DNA of 32,756 nt from Candidatus Roseilinea mizusawaensis (GCA_016841965.1 JAEANN010000051.1:1-32756), one strand, 5' to 3'; positions 8,743 through 17,740 are shown, counted from the first letter of the stretch. A program made the numbers and translations. Notes: generated by a model from the letters alone, not told the origin.

Positions 8743-9785
8743 GCCTTGCGAGGTCGCAATGCCAAGTCAATCACCTGTTCGGCGATCACCGGCGCCCACG
8801 CCAGACCAAATCTGCCAGGGGCCAAGGCATAGAAGACGTTGCCTGCAGAGGAACGCTGATTGCCGGACAGGCTTCCGATCAGCGGGCTGCCATCGTGTGA
8901 AGTAATGCCCACCGCTGACATCCATAGCTCGGTTTCGGCGAGCAAGTCCGGCATGTGCCTGTTTAAGTAGGCCCGCGCATCATGGGCAGGGTCGTCGGTG
9001 CTGCGGCTGTTCCAACGCCACGCCCCAACCCATACCCGCATATCGGCTGTTTGCGTCGCTACAAGCCGCCCGCCGTCAACCACAACCGGCGCGGACGCGC
9101 ACGCCATCGCCTTTGGCTGTGGCTGAGATCGCCACACTGATCCGCGCACCACTTGCATTGAGTCTGCCAGGTATGGCGACAAAAGCCCGGTATAAGCGCC
9201 AGTAGCCAGAACAACGGCGCCGGCCCTCACCGAATAGCCCGGCGCAAGCGCCATGACATGCCTGTGCACGCGTTCTAGCTTTTGGATTTCCACGTGCTGT
9301 TTGACCAGAATGTTGGGCTGTTGCAAGAGTCGTGTGGTCAACAGGACCGGGTCAATCAGCATGCTGTTGGCGATGCGCAGGCCGCCGCCAAATCCGGCGG
9401 GCACCACGCTTGGATCGGTCTCCCATGTCGCATCCAGGCCGTCGGCCTGAAGTTCGGCAACCAGCCCGCGCAGGGCGTCGGCGTCATCAGGGCGGCTGGC
9501 GACGTGCAAGGCGCCGACCAGACGTGGCTTCAGATGGTGTTGCTGGGCCAGGCCGGCCAGCATTTGCACGCCGCGCATCGTCTGCTGGCGATGCGCGCGC
9601 TGAAGACTGGGCGTGGCCAGGCCGGGAGCATGTCGCGTGGCGCCACTCCCAATAGCCTGAGCATCAACTACGGACACATTTAGTCCGTTTTCGGCAAATT
9701 GACGAGCGATCAGTGCGCCGAGGATGCCGGCGCCAATCACCAGCACTTCGGTATCATGATCCACAGGGCCGTTGTAGGCTGCCAT
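8739..9785 (-). CDS. FAD-dependent oxidoreductase, DAO family
   Basis: 348 residues starting with a Rossmann motif VLVIGAGILGALIARQFAENG (GxGxxG) followed by an acidic VVDA at the end of beta2, as in the glycine/D-amino-acid/sarcosine oxidase superfamily. The C-terminal part has a second FAD signature (VFYALAPGRFGLAWAPVIAEQVIDLAL) and the substrate region VGITSHDGSPLIGSL. Such enzymes oxidise amines or amino acids using FAD; the substrate cannot be read from the sequence. No covalent-FAD cysteine motif is obvious. It overlaps the small membrane protein gene by 4 nt. The ATG has no clear Shine-Dalgarno. Confidence 0.85.
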   Translation of the reverse strand: MAAYNGPVDHDTEVLVIGAGILGALIARQFAENGLNVSVVDAQAIGSGATRHAPGLATPSLQRAHRQQTMRGVQMLAGLAQQHHLKPRLVGALHVASRPDDADALRGLVAELQADGLDATWETDPSVVPAGFGGGLRIANSMLIDPVLLTTRLLQQPNILVKQHVEIQKLERVHRHVMALAPGYSVRAGAVVLATGAYTGLLSPYLADSMQVVRGSVWRSQPQPKAMACASAPVVVDGGRLVATQTADMRVWVGAWRWNSRSTDDPAHDARAYLNRHMPDLLAETELWMSAVGITSHDGSPLIGSLSGNQRSSAGNVFYALAPGRFGLAWAPVIAEQVIDLALRPRKA

Positions 9786-9821
9786 AGCGTGGGTGCGTTG
9801 CCGTGTTGGGTGGCTGGCGGG

Positions 9822-10502
9822 TTATTTGCCAGTCGCTTTGCGCGTGGTCGATTTTTGCGATGTCGCTTTCTTGGCGCCTGGCTTGGAGCGTGTTGCTTTG
9901 GACGTCCGGCCGCTTTGCTTGGCTGTCGAAGCAGAAGCCTTTTTGTTGTCGGTCGCTTTTGCCGTGCTCCGTTTGTGGGGAGTGATCTGGCTGGCAGCCC
10001 TGCTGGCAGGAAGGTTGCCGGCCGGGGTGTTGCGCGTCGGCGAGATCGATTTCAGATACTCCAGCACTTCCTGTGCATGCCCATCGGGTGTTACTTTAGG
10101 CCACACTTTCTCAATACGCCCATCCGGACCGACCACGAAAGTGCTGCGCTGCACGCCCATGTATTTCTTGCCATACATGCTTTTCTCGACCCATACGCCA
10201 ACCGCTTCGATCAGTTTGTGGTCTGGGTCTGCCAGCAGCGGGAAATTCAGCGCGTGTTTGGCGATGAACTTTTGATGCGCAGTTAAATCATCCGGGCTGA
10301 CGCCGTATACCGGCGTGGCTATCTCGTTGAAATGGGGAAGATTGTCACGGAAATTGCACGCCTCTGTTGTGCAGCCGGGGGTGTCGTCCTTCGGGTAGAA
10401 GTAAAGCACGTAGCGCTTGCCGCGCAGGGACATCGAACTGACTTCGTCTCCCTCAGTAGAGGCCAGCGCAAACTCTGGGATCGGATCGCCTATCTGTAAC
10501 AT
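9822..10502 (-). CDS. BCP-type peroxiredoxin with a basic histone-H1-like tail
   Basis: Thioredoxin-dependent peroxidase. The start is the ATG at 10502, with GGAGGT 7 nt upstream; an ATG 24 nt earlier lacks a site. Of 226 residues, the first ~153 are a complete bacterioferritin-comigratory-type peroxiredoxin with YPKDDTPGCTTEACNF: peroxidatic Cys44 and the resolving Cys49 five residues on, as in atypical 2-Cys BCPs. Residues 155-226 are an added tail made almost only of Lys, Ala, Thr, Ser and Arg with AK, KAT and SKPGAKK repeats, like histone H1 or HU tails. Family members normally end at about 155. The tail could bind DNA, RNA or an acidic surface. Confidence 0.93.
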   Translation of the reverse strand: MLQIGDPIPEFALASTEGDEVSSMSLRGKRYVLYFYPKDDTPGCTTEACNFRDNLPHFNEIATPVYGVSPDDLTAHQKFIAKHALNFPLLADPDHKLIEAVGVWVEKSMYGKKYMGVQRSTFVVGPDGRIEKVWPKVTPDGHAQEVLEYLKSISPTRNTPAGNLPASRAASQITPHKRSTAKATDNKKASASTAKQSGRTSKATRSKPGAKKATSQKSTTRKATGK

Positions 10503-10554
10503 CGTTTGCACCTCCAAATGCAACAAAAACTCGATTGACTATGCCAGATGCAGT

Positions 10555-10577
10555 GAGTCAGCGCCCGGCGCTGACTC
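10555..10577. terminator. Perfect 10-bp hairpin between the DUF697-like gene and the peroxiredoxin gene
   Basis: GAGTCAGCGC (10555-10564) and GCGCTGACTC (10568-10577) with a 3-nt loop, immediately after the stop of the DUF697-like gene. No T-tract follows on the minus strand, so it may be a weak terminator, an RNA-stability hairpin or an operator for the peroxiredoxin gene. Confidence 0.5.
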
Positions 10578-10580
10578 TTG

Positions 10581-11621
10581 CTACGCAGAGCGTCGCTTTC
10601 TTTGGGGTCGTTTTTTGAGCAATGTCTGAGCCATGTTGCGTGCACGCACCAGCGCTGATTGATAAGCCTGTCGCAGCTCGTCTTCGCTCAGTCGTTCGCC
10701 GGTCGCGCACCAGCGATAGATGGCTTCGCCTATGGCAAACGTGCCTGCAAATGCGATGGCCGTTTTCGGCAGCATACCCCAGCCGGGAACTAGCCCGACA
10801 AGTGTGCGAGCAAGCTGCCGGAATACAAAGCCGCTCCCTACCACTGCCGCGAGCTGCGGCATGATGTGTTTGAAATCGGCTGTCAGTCCCATCGCCAGAG
10901 CAATCTTGTAAGCCATGATCGCCTGATTTTTGGTCAGTACCACCATGTCGGCTACATTGAGCGGCAGCGTGGCGATCGGTACAAGTTCGGCCAGACCGGT
11001 GCTTGCGCTGTATACAGCATTGGCGATAGCAGTCTCCTCGATCAGACTACGCGCTGTCTGTTCGCGCAAGGCCGGCAGATGGCGAGCCAATGCCAGGGCG
11101 TCCACAATTTTGGCGGCGCGGATGGCGGCCGTGAGTTGCCGAGTGGCCCGGTCATCATCGAGGGTGTGGCCGGCGTCGCCCAGGGTGTGCAAAGATACCG
11201 ATGCAGCGGGTAGCCACTGTTGACGCAGCAACGGCAGCGCACCAGGCGATTGGACGAAGCACACCAACGCCGGAGTGTTTGCGCGCTCCAACTGGCGCAC
11301 AAACTGCACCTCAGCGGCATTATCGCGGTCTTCGCGCGTGATCAAGATGGCCAGCCGGCCAAACGCCGGCCGAGCCAGCGCCTCTTCGAGCGTCGATACC
11401 TCGACAGCGCGGACAGATGGAATGTCGTGGGGGCGCGGGCCGCGATAGAGCAACGAGGCGACATGCTGCGCCAACGGCGCGTCGCGGCTGATGAAGGAAA
11501 TCAGGAAGGGCTGCTCGGCTGCTTCACGAAGGGGGCGAACGTCCACCTCACCCAGGACATCGGCGATGCTCTTGAGAGCGCCCAGGGATGAAAATGATCC
11601 GGAGGCTGACCTTCCTGGCAT
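10581..11621 (-). CDS. DUF697/YcjF-like protein without a GTPase core
   Basis: 346 residues, using the ATG at 11621 (a GTG at 11630 is the alternative). The N-terminal half (about 35-165) is alpha/beta, with hydrophobic strands FLISFISRD, RLAILITRE and ALVCFVQS that look like a G-domain-type fold, but no GxxxxGKS P-loop is present. The C-terminal half has helical, partly hydrophobic segments (IATLPLNVADMVVLTKNQAIMAYKIALAMG and TAIAFAGTFAIGEAIYRW) typical of the DUF697 region found after Era-like GTPases and in YcjF. The end is strongly basic (KKRPQRKRR). DUF697 proteins are linked to membrane stress or GTPase partners. Function is unknown. tatA lies just upstream on the same strand. Confidence 0.6.
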   Translation of the reverse strand: MPGRSASGSFSSLGALKSIADVLGEVDVRPLREAAEQPFLISFISRDAPLAQHVASLLYRGPRPHDIPSVRAVEVSTLEEALARPAFGRLAILITREDRDNAAEVQFVRQLERANTPALVCFVQSPGALPLLRQQWLPAASVSLHTLGDAGHTLDDDRATRQLTAAIRAAKIVDALALARHLPALREQTARSLIEETAIANAVYSASTGLAELVPIATLPLNVADMVVLTKNQAIMAYKIALAMGLTADFKHIMPQLAAVVGSGFVFRQLARTLVGLVPGWGMLPKTAIAFAGTFAIGEAIYRWCATGERLSEDELRQAYQSALVRARNMAQTLLKKRPQRKRRSA

Positions 11622-11638
11622 GCAGGTCACTCAAGGAT

Positions 11639-11671
11639 GGGCGCTGCCGGTATTGAGAACGCAGCGCGCCC
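11639..11671. terminator. GC-rich hairpin downstream of tatA
   Basis: GGGCGCTGC (11639-11647) pairs with GCAGCGCGCCC (11661-11671) with a 2-nt bulge and a 13-nt loop, between the tatA stop and the next minus-strand gene. There is no T-tract, so read-through is likely. Confidence 0.35.
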
Positions 11672-11692
11672 GTCTTTGCCGGGGTGTGCTGT

Positions 11693-11902
11693 TTACGCGG
11701 CTGTCTTGCTCTCGTCTTTGGTTTCTGTCTTTTGTGCAGACTTGTCTGCCGGTTTGTCGGTAGACTCCTCTTGAACTGCTTTGCGGAATTCCTTGATGCC
11801 GCGCCCCAGCTCGCCGCCAATGCGCCCAATGCGCCCGACGCCGAACAAGAGGACAACGATTAGCAGAATGATGACAACCTCAAGCGGGCCTAGATGTGGC
11901 AT
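11693..11902 (-). CDS. tatA: Twin-arginine translocase subunit TatA/E
   Basis: Pore-forming subunit of the Tat export system for folded proteins in the cytoplasmic membrane. The start is the ATG at 11902, preceded by GGAGAA; a longer frame to 11998 would add an unrelated basic segment. The 69 residues have the standard plan: short N-terminus with LGPLEVV, one TM helix (IILLIVVLLF), the hinge FG, an amphipathic helix (GGELGRGIKEFRKAV) and a charged Lys/Glu/Asp tail. The usual FGxxKLPEL reads FGVGRIGRIGGEL, a variant seen in some lineages. tatC is not in the window. Confidence 0.93.
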   Translation of the reverse strand: MPHLGPLEVVIILLIVVLLFGVGRIGRIGGELGRGIKEFRKAVQEESTDKPADKSAQKTETKDESKTAA

Positions 11903-12069
11903 ATCTGTCTTCTCCTTACGTTCAATCTTACACCGGATTTTGGCCGGCCCAACGAATGAGCGGGATCGGCGCGAAAGCGGGCGTCTTCCATGGCGCATCT
12001 GCTGGGAGCCAAAGGCCGGGCTTCCTTATTCTACACACGCCGGGTGTGCGCACAGTTGGCGAGCGGCAT

Positions 12070-12927
12070 TCAGGCGATTGCCAGCGCGACAACCAGCATG
12101 ACTGCCATCAGCCACCACTGGGCATTGCGCACAACCGGCTGGCTCTGAAGCAGAAATTGGGGCAGCCAGAGGAGCGTCACCGCAAATACGCCTACGGAGT
12201 GGCGCATGACGATCAACAGCAACAGCACGATCGCTTGCCCGGCGTTCCACGTGCGCACATCCCATCGCCCCGAGACGGCGCCGGCATAGGTGATGCCAAA
12301 CCCCACAGCCGCAATAACAATCTGCAACGTGAGCGGCCTGAAGATGACAAAGCCCAGCAACAGCGGTAGGCTCATCTCCACAAGCGCGCGCAGCATTGGG
12401 CTGGGGCGTCCATTGCCCCGGCACAGGGCCAGCCCGATCTGTGACAGCGCCAACGCGAGAATGGTCAACAGAATTGCCGGCGCCCCCAGGATCATTGCCA
12501 GCGCCAGGGCGATGATGCTGGCCAGAATGGCGCTCGCCAGCGTGCTGCCATGCGACGGCAAAAAATCCTCGGCGAGCCATGCACGAAACTGGCCCAGGAT
12601 GATGGATGCGTGAGCGGCCGGCGATCCCGGCTGGGTGTAGGGCAGTCGAATGACCGGTTGCCCTGCCGTCCACGCCCACCAGCGCGCCAGCGGCTCATCC
12701 CATTTGACGCCGGCCAGCGCGGCCCATAGTGTTGTCCAGATGCCTTCGGCCAAGATCAGGGCTACAGCCACTTGTGCAACGCTCTGGCCACTCCACATAA
12801 ACGCGCCGGACGCCACAACGCCGCACAACACCGCCCAGGCCGGCCCTAACCAGGCGCCGCCCCGCCGCCATTGTGCTGTCAGCCTGACGATTGGCTCGAA
12901 TGTTTGAGGCGTAGGTGTGGCGCTCAT
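12070..12927 (-). CDS. Polytopic membrane protein, unknown function
   Basis: 285 residues from the ATG at 12927 (an ATG at 12978 would add 17 residues but has no site). After a short cytoplasmic N-terminus it has about eight hydrophobic segments, including AVLCGVVASGAFMW, ILASIIALALAMILGAPAILL, LPLLLGFVIFRPL, IVIAAVGFGITYAGAV, IVLLLLIVMRHSVGVFAVTLLWL and LMAVMLVVALAIA. No catalytic motif or family could be recognised. A terminator-like hairpin from the upstream ctpA lies before it, so it probably has its own promoter. The 167-nt stretch between it and tatA (11903-12069) shows no gene. Confidence 0.7.
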   Translation of the reverse strand: MSATPTPQTFEPIVRLTAQWRRGGAWLGPAWAVLCGVVASGAFMWSGQSVAQVAVALILAEGIWTTLWAALAGVKWDEPLARWWAWTAGQPVIRLPYTQPGSPAAHASIILGQFRAWLAEDFLPSHGSTLASAILASIIALALAMILGAPAILLTILALALSQIGLALCRGNGRPSPMLRALVEMSLPLLLGFVIFRPLTLQIVIAAVGFGITYAGAVSGRWDVRTWNAGQAIVLLLLIVMRHSVGVFAVTLLWLPQFLLQSQPVVRNAQWWLMAVMLVVALAIA

Positions 12928-12966
12928 TGCCTGCAAGCGTATCACACAGCCAGAGAACGACAAAAC

Positions 12967-13012
12967 GCAAGCTGCCAATCCTCATGCCCTCATTCAGGGA
13001 TTGGCAGCTTGC
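12967..13012 (-). terminator. Intrinsic-type terminator after ctpA
   Basis: Perfect 15-bp inverted repeat (GCAAGCTGCCAATCC at 12967-12981, its complement at 12998-13012), 16-nt loop. On the minus strand it lies 12 nt after the ctpA stop and is followed by GTTTTG. This is the strongest hairpin in this part of the window. Confidence 0.75.
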
Positions 13013-13024
13013 GTGTGCACATGA

Positions 13025-14332
13025 CTATCGTCGCGGTGATACAGTCGGGAAGGGGGTTGGGGCCGGCTCTTTGCCGCTGAGCAGATACTCTACTGCCGCG
13101 TCGAGCTGCGGGTCGCGCCCTTGCAGCGCGTCTTCATTGCTCATCGGCACTATGTAGTCCGGCTTGATGCCCATTTGGTGAATGGCGCGATTCTTGGGGG
13201 TATACCAGCGCTGAATGGTGATGCGCAACTGGCCGCCGTTCGGAAGGCTCTGAGGCAATTGCACTGATCCTTTGCCGAAAGTCTGTTCGCCGATGATCGT
13301 GGCGCGGTTGTAATCCTGAATTGCGCCGGCCAGCACTTCTGCTGCGCTGGCCGATGCCGCATTGACCAGCACCACCATCGGAATATCTTGCGCAATGCCA
13401 CGATTGGTCGTGCTCTTGCGTTCCTCGTTGCCTTTGTTGTCGCGCTGAATGATGAAGACGCCATCTTTCAGAAAGATGTCGCCGACTTCCACAGCCTGGC
13501 TGAGCAGCCCGCCCGGGTTGTCGCGCAGATCAAGGATCAAGCCGCTGGGGTTATTTCTCAGCAGTTCTCTCAGTTGTGTGGTGAGCTGGGCGCTGGCCTG
13601 CGCGCTGAAGTCGAACAGGCTGACGTAGGCGATTTTGCCGTCGCCGACCATTTTGCTCGTGACGAGCGGGATGTTGATGCGGTCGCGCACCAGTGACAGG
13701 TCGAACGGTTTCGGAACATCTGCACGGCGCAGGGTGAGGGTGACCGTTGTGCCTTTTGGCCCACGCACTAGCGCTGCAACCTCATAGGTGCTCAAGCCGC
13801 TTACCGGCGTGCCGTCGACAGCCTCGATCAGGTCGCCCGGCAACACGCCGCCCTTTTGCGCCGGCGCGCCGTCGAATGTGCGCACGATCTGCACACCGCC
13901 GCCGGTTACCTGGCGCAACGTCGCGCCAATGCCCTCGAATGTGCCGCTGGCGTCATCTTCCAGAATCTTGGCGTAACGTGGCTCGACGTAGGCCGTGAAG
14001 GGATCGCCCAGCGCCGCCACCATGCCGCGAATTGCGCCGTCGGTCAGTTTGTCACTATTCGGCATTTCGCCGTACCACTGGCTGCGCAGCCGGCGCAGCA
14101 CATCGTTCATCAGCGCCGTGTCTACGCCAGATGGCCGGCCTTGTTCGGCATCTGCATTTGGCGCCGACAGCGGCTCGACCGCTGATGGCGCAGTCAAGGC
14201 GAATTCGCCGGAGGTCGCTACGCCCACACCGAGGCCGGCCACGAAAATCAGGCCGCCTGTGAAAACGCCCAACAGCCCTAGAAGGACCATCTTCAGAATC
14301 CCTGAGCCTGACCCTTGCTGTTGTGTCTGCAT
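13025..14332 (-). CDS. ctpA: C-terminal processing protease, S41 family, membrane-anchored
   Basis: Serine protease of the CtpA/Tsp family that trims or degrades envelope proteins. Start at 14332 (AGAGG 6 nt upstream; the ORF extends to 14362). Of 435 residues, about 12-38 form an uncleaved signal anchor, followed by an S41 N-terminal helical region, a PDZ domain (about 128-205, FEGIGATL onward) and the catalytic domain. The Ser-Lys dyad is visible: NAASASAAE with Ser329 and TFGKGSVQ with Lys354. The tail is Pro/Thr-rich. It directly follows a second S41 gene (92-nt gap, same strand), giving a tandem pair. Confidence 0.93.
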   Translation of the reverse strand: MQTQQQGSGSGILKMVLLGLLGVFTGGLIFVAGLGVGVATSGEFALTAPSAVEPLSAPNADAEQGRPSGVDTALMNDVLRRLRSQWYGEMPNSDKLTDGAIRGMVAALGDPFTAYVEPRYAKILEDDASGTFEGIGATLRQVTGGGVQIVRTFDGAPAQKGGVLPGDLIEAVDGTPVSGLSTYEVAALVRGPKGTTVTLTLRRADVPKPFDLSLVRDRINIPLVTSKMVGDGKIAYVSLFDFSAQASAQLTTQLRELLRNNPSGLILDLRDNPGGLLSQAVEVGDIFLKDGVFIIQRDNKGNEERKSTTNRGIAQDIPMVVLVNAASASAAEVLAGAIQDYNRATIIGEQTFGKGSVQLPQSLPNGGQLRITIQRWYTPKNRAIHQMGIKPDYIVPMSNEDALQGRDPQLDAAVEYLLSGKEPAPTPFPTVSPRR

Positions 14333-14424
14333 TTCGAACCTCTTACTCCTTGTGTTTCGCAACGTTAAACTTTTCCGGGGCCTTCACGCAGCGCCCCAAG
14401 TCTGAGAACACGTCTAACTGCACG

Positions 14425-15660
14425 CTATTTGCTCGCTGCCGATTTTGCCCGCAGATCGGCCAGTGCGCGCTCCAGTTGCGAGTCAATGCCTCTTTCGGCC
14501 TCGCCCTCGGCGCGATACGCTTCGATGTCTGGTTGAAGCCCCACGCCGTCGATCGCGCGCGCATTTGGCGTGAGCCATCTGGCTGAAGTGACGTGGATTG
14601 ACGATCCGTCGCTCAAGTCGAACAGCAACTGAACCGATCCCTTGCCGTAAGTCTTTTCGCCGATCAGCCTGGCGCGGCCATGATCCTGTAGCGCGCCGGC
14701 CACGATCTCCGAAGCGCTCGCTGTGTTGCGATTGACCAGAACTGACAACGAAGCGCGTTGCGCCAGCCCGCCACCGATAACGGGATGTGTCACCGTGATG
14801 ATGCTGCCGTCTGTCTGATTGCGTTTCTGTTCGATCAACACATTGCCGCTGCTCAAAAACTGACTGGCCACCTCTATTGCCGAGGCAAGCAAGCCTCCGC
14901 CATTGTCGCGCAGGTCAATGAGATATGCCTGAGAGCCTGCGCTTTGTAGCTCGGTGATGGCCTGTTTGACTTCGCTGCCGGTGCGCTCGGTGAACTGGCG
15001 GATGCTGATGTAGCCGATCACGGTTTGATTGGGGGCCGTGTCTGAAATAACGCGCCAGTCCACCGAGGGAATCTCGATCAGCGCCCGAGTAATTGCAAAG
15101 TCGATCAGCCGGCCGGCCCGGTTGACGGTGATGCGCACCACCGTCCCCACCTCGCCGCGCACGCGCGCAGCAATATCTTCAAAGGGTGCGCCGTTGGAAA
15201 AGTTGATCCCATCGACGGCAACCAGAATGTCGCCGGCCTGTACGCCGGCCTTTTCTGCCGGCGAGTTGCGGCGCGGCGTCAGAATGACGCGCCCCGCTTC
15301 GTCGATGCGGATATCCACGCCAATGCCGCCAAACTGGCCGCGCAGATGATCGCGCTCGATGGCTCTGGGTTGCGGCTCGACAAACACCGTCCAACGGTCG
15401 TTAAGCGTAGCCAGCATGCCGCGAATTGCCCCGTAATTGCGAATCGTGTCGCTTGGCACCTCGCCGATGAAGCTTTCGCGCACTCGGCCCCATGCCTCGT
15501 CGAGCAGCCGATATTCCGGCGCATGGATGGTCACCCGGTTTGCTGCGCCCGGAACCAGGCGCGATCGCGCCAGCCAGCCGGCCCCAAACACCACACTGCT
15601 CCAGGCCAGCAGCATCATGATCAGTGCAAACCGACGAAAGTTCAACATACGCGTATCCAT
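14425..15660 (-). CDS. Second S41 C-terminal processing protease, paralogue of the adjacent ctpA
   Basis: 411 residues with the same plan: an N-terminal signal anchor (about 10-30), a PDZ domain (about 107-185) and a catalytic domain with Ser315 in NTASASE and Lys340 in KTYGKGSVQ. RDNGGGLL, the conserved turn, is intact (RDNPGGLL in the neighbour). Overall it is clearly diverged from the downstream copy, so the duplication is old. The ATG at 15660 is used; the ATG at 15648 is also possible. It is transcribed divergently from the polyamine operon. Confidence 0.92.
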   Translation of the reverse strand: MDTRMLNFRRFALIMMLLAWSSVVFGAGWLARSRLVPGAANRVTIHAPEYRLLDEAWGRVRESFIGEVPSDTIRNYGAIRGMLATLNDRWTVFVEPQPRAIERDHLRGQFGGIGVDIRIDEAGRVILTPRRNSPAEKAGVQAGDILVAVDGINFSNGAPFEDIAARVRGEVGTVVRITVNRAGRLIDFAITRALIEIPSVDWRVISDTAPNQTVIGYISIRQFTERTGSEVKQAITELQSAGSQAYLIDLRDNGGGLLASAIEVASQFLSSGNVLIEQKRNQTDGSIITVTHPVIGGGLAQRASLSVLVNRNTASASEIVAGALQDHGRARLIGEKTYGKGSVQLLFDLSDGSSIHVTSARWLTPNARAIDGVGLQPDIEAYRAEGEAERGIDSQLERALADLRAKSAASK

Positions 15661-15971
15661 CCGAAGCGGCGATCTTGTAAACGCCTAATCAACCGCGAAT
15701 CTGCGCGCGAAACACGGGCCGGCAAAGGGGATGACAGTGGAGTCAGCCTGCGTTGTCACGGTAATCGCCAATCTGCCGCACATTCTAACGTGACGCTGCC
15801 CCTGCCATTTACGTTACAATCTGCCGCGCAAAGGCGCAAGCCGCGTGCAGTGCGTCCGCGTGCAAAGCAGGAGAAAATCACCCGCGAGCTACCGACCACA
15901 CGGATTGGCCCGCTCGCTGTTGGCAGTGCCTTGTATCGTCTGAGAATTTTGAAGCAAAGGAGTATTCAAAG
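15661..15971. other. Divergent intergenic region between S41 protease and polyamine operon
   Basis: 311 bp without a gene. It should hold the promoters of both directions. An 11-bp direct repeat (CAATCTGCCGC at 15769-15779 and 15817-15827) and an inverted repeat (TAACGT at 15786-15791, ACGTTA at 15811-15816) surround the candidate plus-strand promoter and could be regulator sites. Nothing else could be recognised. Confidence 0.5.
15791..15820 (+). promoter_or_regulatory. Candidate promoter of the polyamine operon
   Basis: TGACGC (15791-15796), 18 bp, then TACAAT (15815-15820), about 150 nt upstream of the arginine decarboxylase start. The -35 is a weak match and the -10 a good one. It lies inside the inverted-repeat pair TAACGT/ACGTTA. 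Confidence 0.35.
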
Positions 15972-16517
15972 ATGCGATTCGTCCCACGCAAGTTGTTTCT
16001 GACGCGCGGTGTTGGCGTTCATCCGGCCAAGCTGACCAGCTTTGAAATGGCGCTGCGCAACGCCGACATTGCCCACCTCAACATTGTCCGCGTGTCGTCG
16101 ATCTTTCCCCCCGGCTGCCGGATTGTGTCCAAAGAAGAAGGCCTGCCTGCGCTGGAGCCGGGCGAGGTGACGTTCTGCGTGGTCGCGGAGATGTCCACCA
16201 ACGAGCCGGGCCGGCGCATCGCCGCTTCCATCGGCGTCGCCATTCCCTCTGACCCCAGCAAATACGGTTATCTCTCCGAGCATCATGCCTATGGCCAGAC
16301 CGAGAAGGAGGCCGGCGACTTCGCGGAAGACTTGGCCGCTGGCATGCTGGCTACGGTGCTGGGCGTGCCCTTCGACCTTGACCGCGACTACAACGAGCGC
16401 CGTGAGCAATATCGCGTCGGCGGTTTGATCGTCGATTCGACCAGCATGACCATTACCGCCACCGGCGACGAGCAGGGACGGTGGACGACTGTCGTGGCTG
16501 CTGCCGTCCTGATCTGA
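15972..16517 (+). CDS. pdaD: Pyruvoyl-dependent arginine decarboxylase
   Basis: Decarboxylates arginine to agmatine with a self-made pyruvoyl group. The 181 residues match the archaeal-type enzyme rather than the large PLP-dependent SpeA. The self-cleavage site is visible: [11 protein letters not shown], where cleavage between Ser42 and Ser43 would give a 42-residue beta chain and an alpha chain starting with pyruvate. Further conserved parts are EPGE near 62-65, the ASIGVAIP strand and the [11 protein letters not shown] segment that builds the active site. AAAGGAG precedes the ATG. It is first in an operon with a homospermidine/deoxyhypusine synthase-like gene and agmatinase. Confidence 0.94.
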   Translation: MRFVPRKLFLTRGVGVHPAKLTSFEMALRNADIAHLNIVRVSSIFPPGCRIVSKEEGLPALEPGEVTFCVVAEMSTNEPGRRIAASIGVAIPSDPSKYGYLSEHHAYGQTEKEAGDFAEDLAAGMLATVLGVPFDLDRDYNERREQYRVGGLIVDSTSMTITATGDEQGRWTTVVAAAVLI

Positions 16518-16554
16518 GGCCGGCTGCTGTAACCTTAAAAACGGATCGGCCCCC

Positions 16555-17652
16555 ATGACTTACGGACGCAAGCTCGCTCCCGACCGCATCACTGCCGGCC
16601 TGACTGTGGACCGGCTGGTTGACGAATTTTTCCTGGCTTACAACGCTGCGCGCCTGCGCGAGGCGTGCCAGTTAATCGCGCGCAAGCTGCTCCAGCCGGA
16701 TGTCACCGTTGGCGTCACCCTGTCGGGCGCCTTGACGCCGACCGGCATCGGCTACGCGGCGCTTGTGCCGTTGATCGAAGCCGGCTTTATCGATTGGATC
16801 GTCTCCACCGGCGCCAATCTCTATCACGACATGCACCGCTCGCTCGGCTTCGAGTTGTTCCAAACTTCCCCTTTTGTCGATGACGTGGCATTGCGCGACC
16901 AGAAAATCATCCGCATCTACGACATCGTGTTCGACCAGGATGTGCTGCTGAAGTCCGACGCTTTTCTGCGTCGCTGCATCGAACAGCCCGAGTTTCAACG
17001 CCGCATGAGCACTGCCGAACTGCATTACCGGCTGGGGCGTTACACCCAGGCGCGCGAGCAGGCGCTGGGCGGCGCCTACAAGTCTGTGCTGACGGCGGCC
17101 TATGAATGTGGCGTGCCGGTGTACACATCCAGCCCTGGCGACTCAACCATCGGCATGAACGTCGCGGCGCTGCGGCTGGCCGGCATGCAGGTTGGCTTCG
17201 ATCCCGAACTCGACGTGAACGAGACTGCTGCCATCGTGTACGACGCCAAGCATGCCGGCGGCAAGAGCGGCGTCATTATCTTTGGCGGCGGCAGCCCGAA
17301 GAACTTCATTTTGCAGACCGAGCCGCAAATCCAGGAAATCCTCGGCATCCCAGAGCGCGGACACGATTACTTTGTGCAGTTCACCGATGCCCGCCCCGAT
17401 ACCGGCGGCCTGTCCGGCGCGACGCCCCAAGAAGCCGTGACGTGGGGCAAAGTGGATCCCGATCAGTTGCCCGACACGGTGGTGTGCTACACAGACTCGA
17501 CGATCGCGTTGCCCATTCTGGCTGCCTACCTGCTGGCAAAGCGCGCCCCGCGCCCTCTGAAGCGCTTGTACGACCGGCGCGAGGCGCTGGTTGCTGCGCT
17601 CAGGTCTGCCTATGACCAATATCGCCCTGCCGACCCGGATGCCGGTTTTTAA
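16555..17652 (+). CDS. Deoxyhypusine synthase-like protein (probable homospermidine or related polyamine synthase)
   Basis: 365 residues of the DHS fold. The NAD-binding segments are present ([32 protein letters not shown]) and the aminobutyl-accepting lysine is kept as Lys249 in FGGGSPKNF, followed by [22 protein letters not shown]. Bacteria lack eIF5A, the substrate of true deoxyhypusine synthase, and several bacterial members of this family make homospermidine instead. Its place between arginine decarboxylase and agmatinase, which together make putrescine, supports an aminobutyl transfer from one polyamine to another. The product is an inference. The start at 16555 lies 37 nt after pdaD with no strong ribosome-binding site. 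Confidence 0.85.
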   Translation: MTYGRKLAPDRITAGLTVDRLVDEFFLAYNAARLREACQLIARKLLQPDVTVGVTLSGALTPTGIGYAALVPLIEAGFIDWIVSTGANLYHDMHRSLGFELFQTSPFVDDVALRDQKIIRIYDIVFDQDVLLKSDAFLRRCIEQPEFQRRMSTAELHYRLGRYTQAREQALGGAYKSVLTAAYECGVPVYTSSPGDSTIGMNVAALRLAGMQVGFDPELDVNETAAIVYDAKHAGGKSGVIIFGGGSPKNFILQTEPQIQEILGIPERGHDYFVQFTDARPDTGGLSGATPQEAVTWGKVDPDQLPDTVVCYTDSTIALPILAAYLLAKRAPRPLKRLYDRREALVAALRSAYDQYRPADPDAGF

Positions 17653-17740
17653 GGTTTGTAAAGTTCTCAGTTGTTCAGGTGCTTAACGTTATTCAGGTTC
17701 TCAGTGACCGGCAAACCTTACCAACCCGGTGTATTGCGCC

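Noticed and set aside
16555-17652. Naming the gene deoxyhypusine synthase
   Set aside because: Bacteria lack eIF5A; a homospermidine or other polyamine synthase role is more likely.
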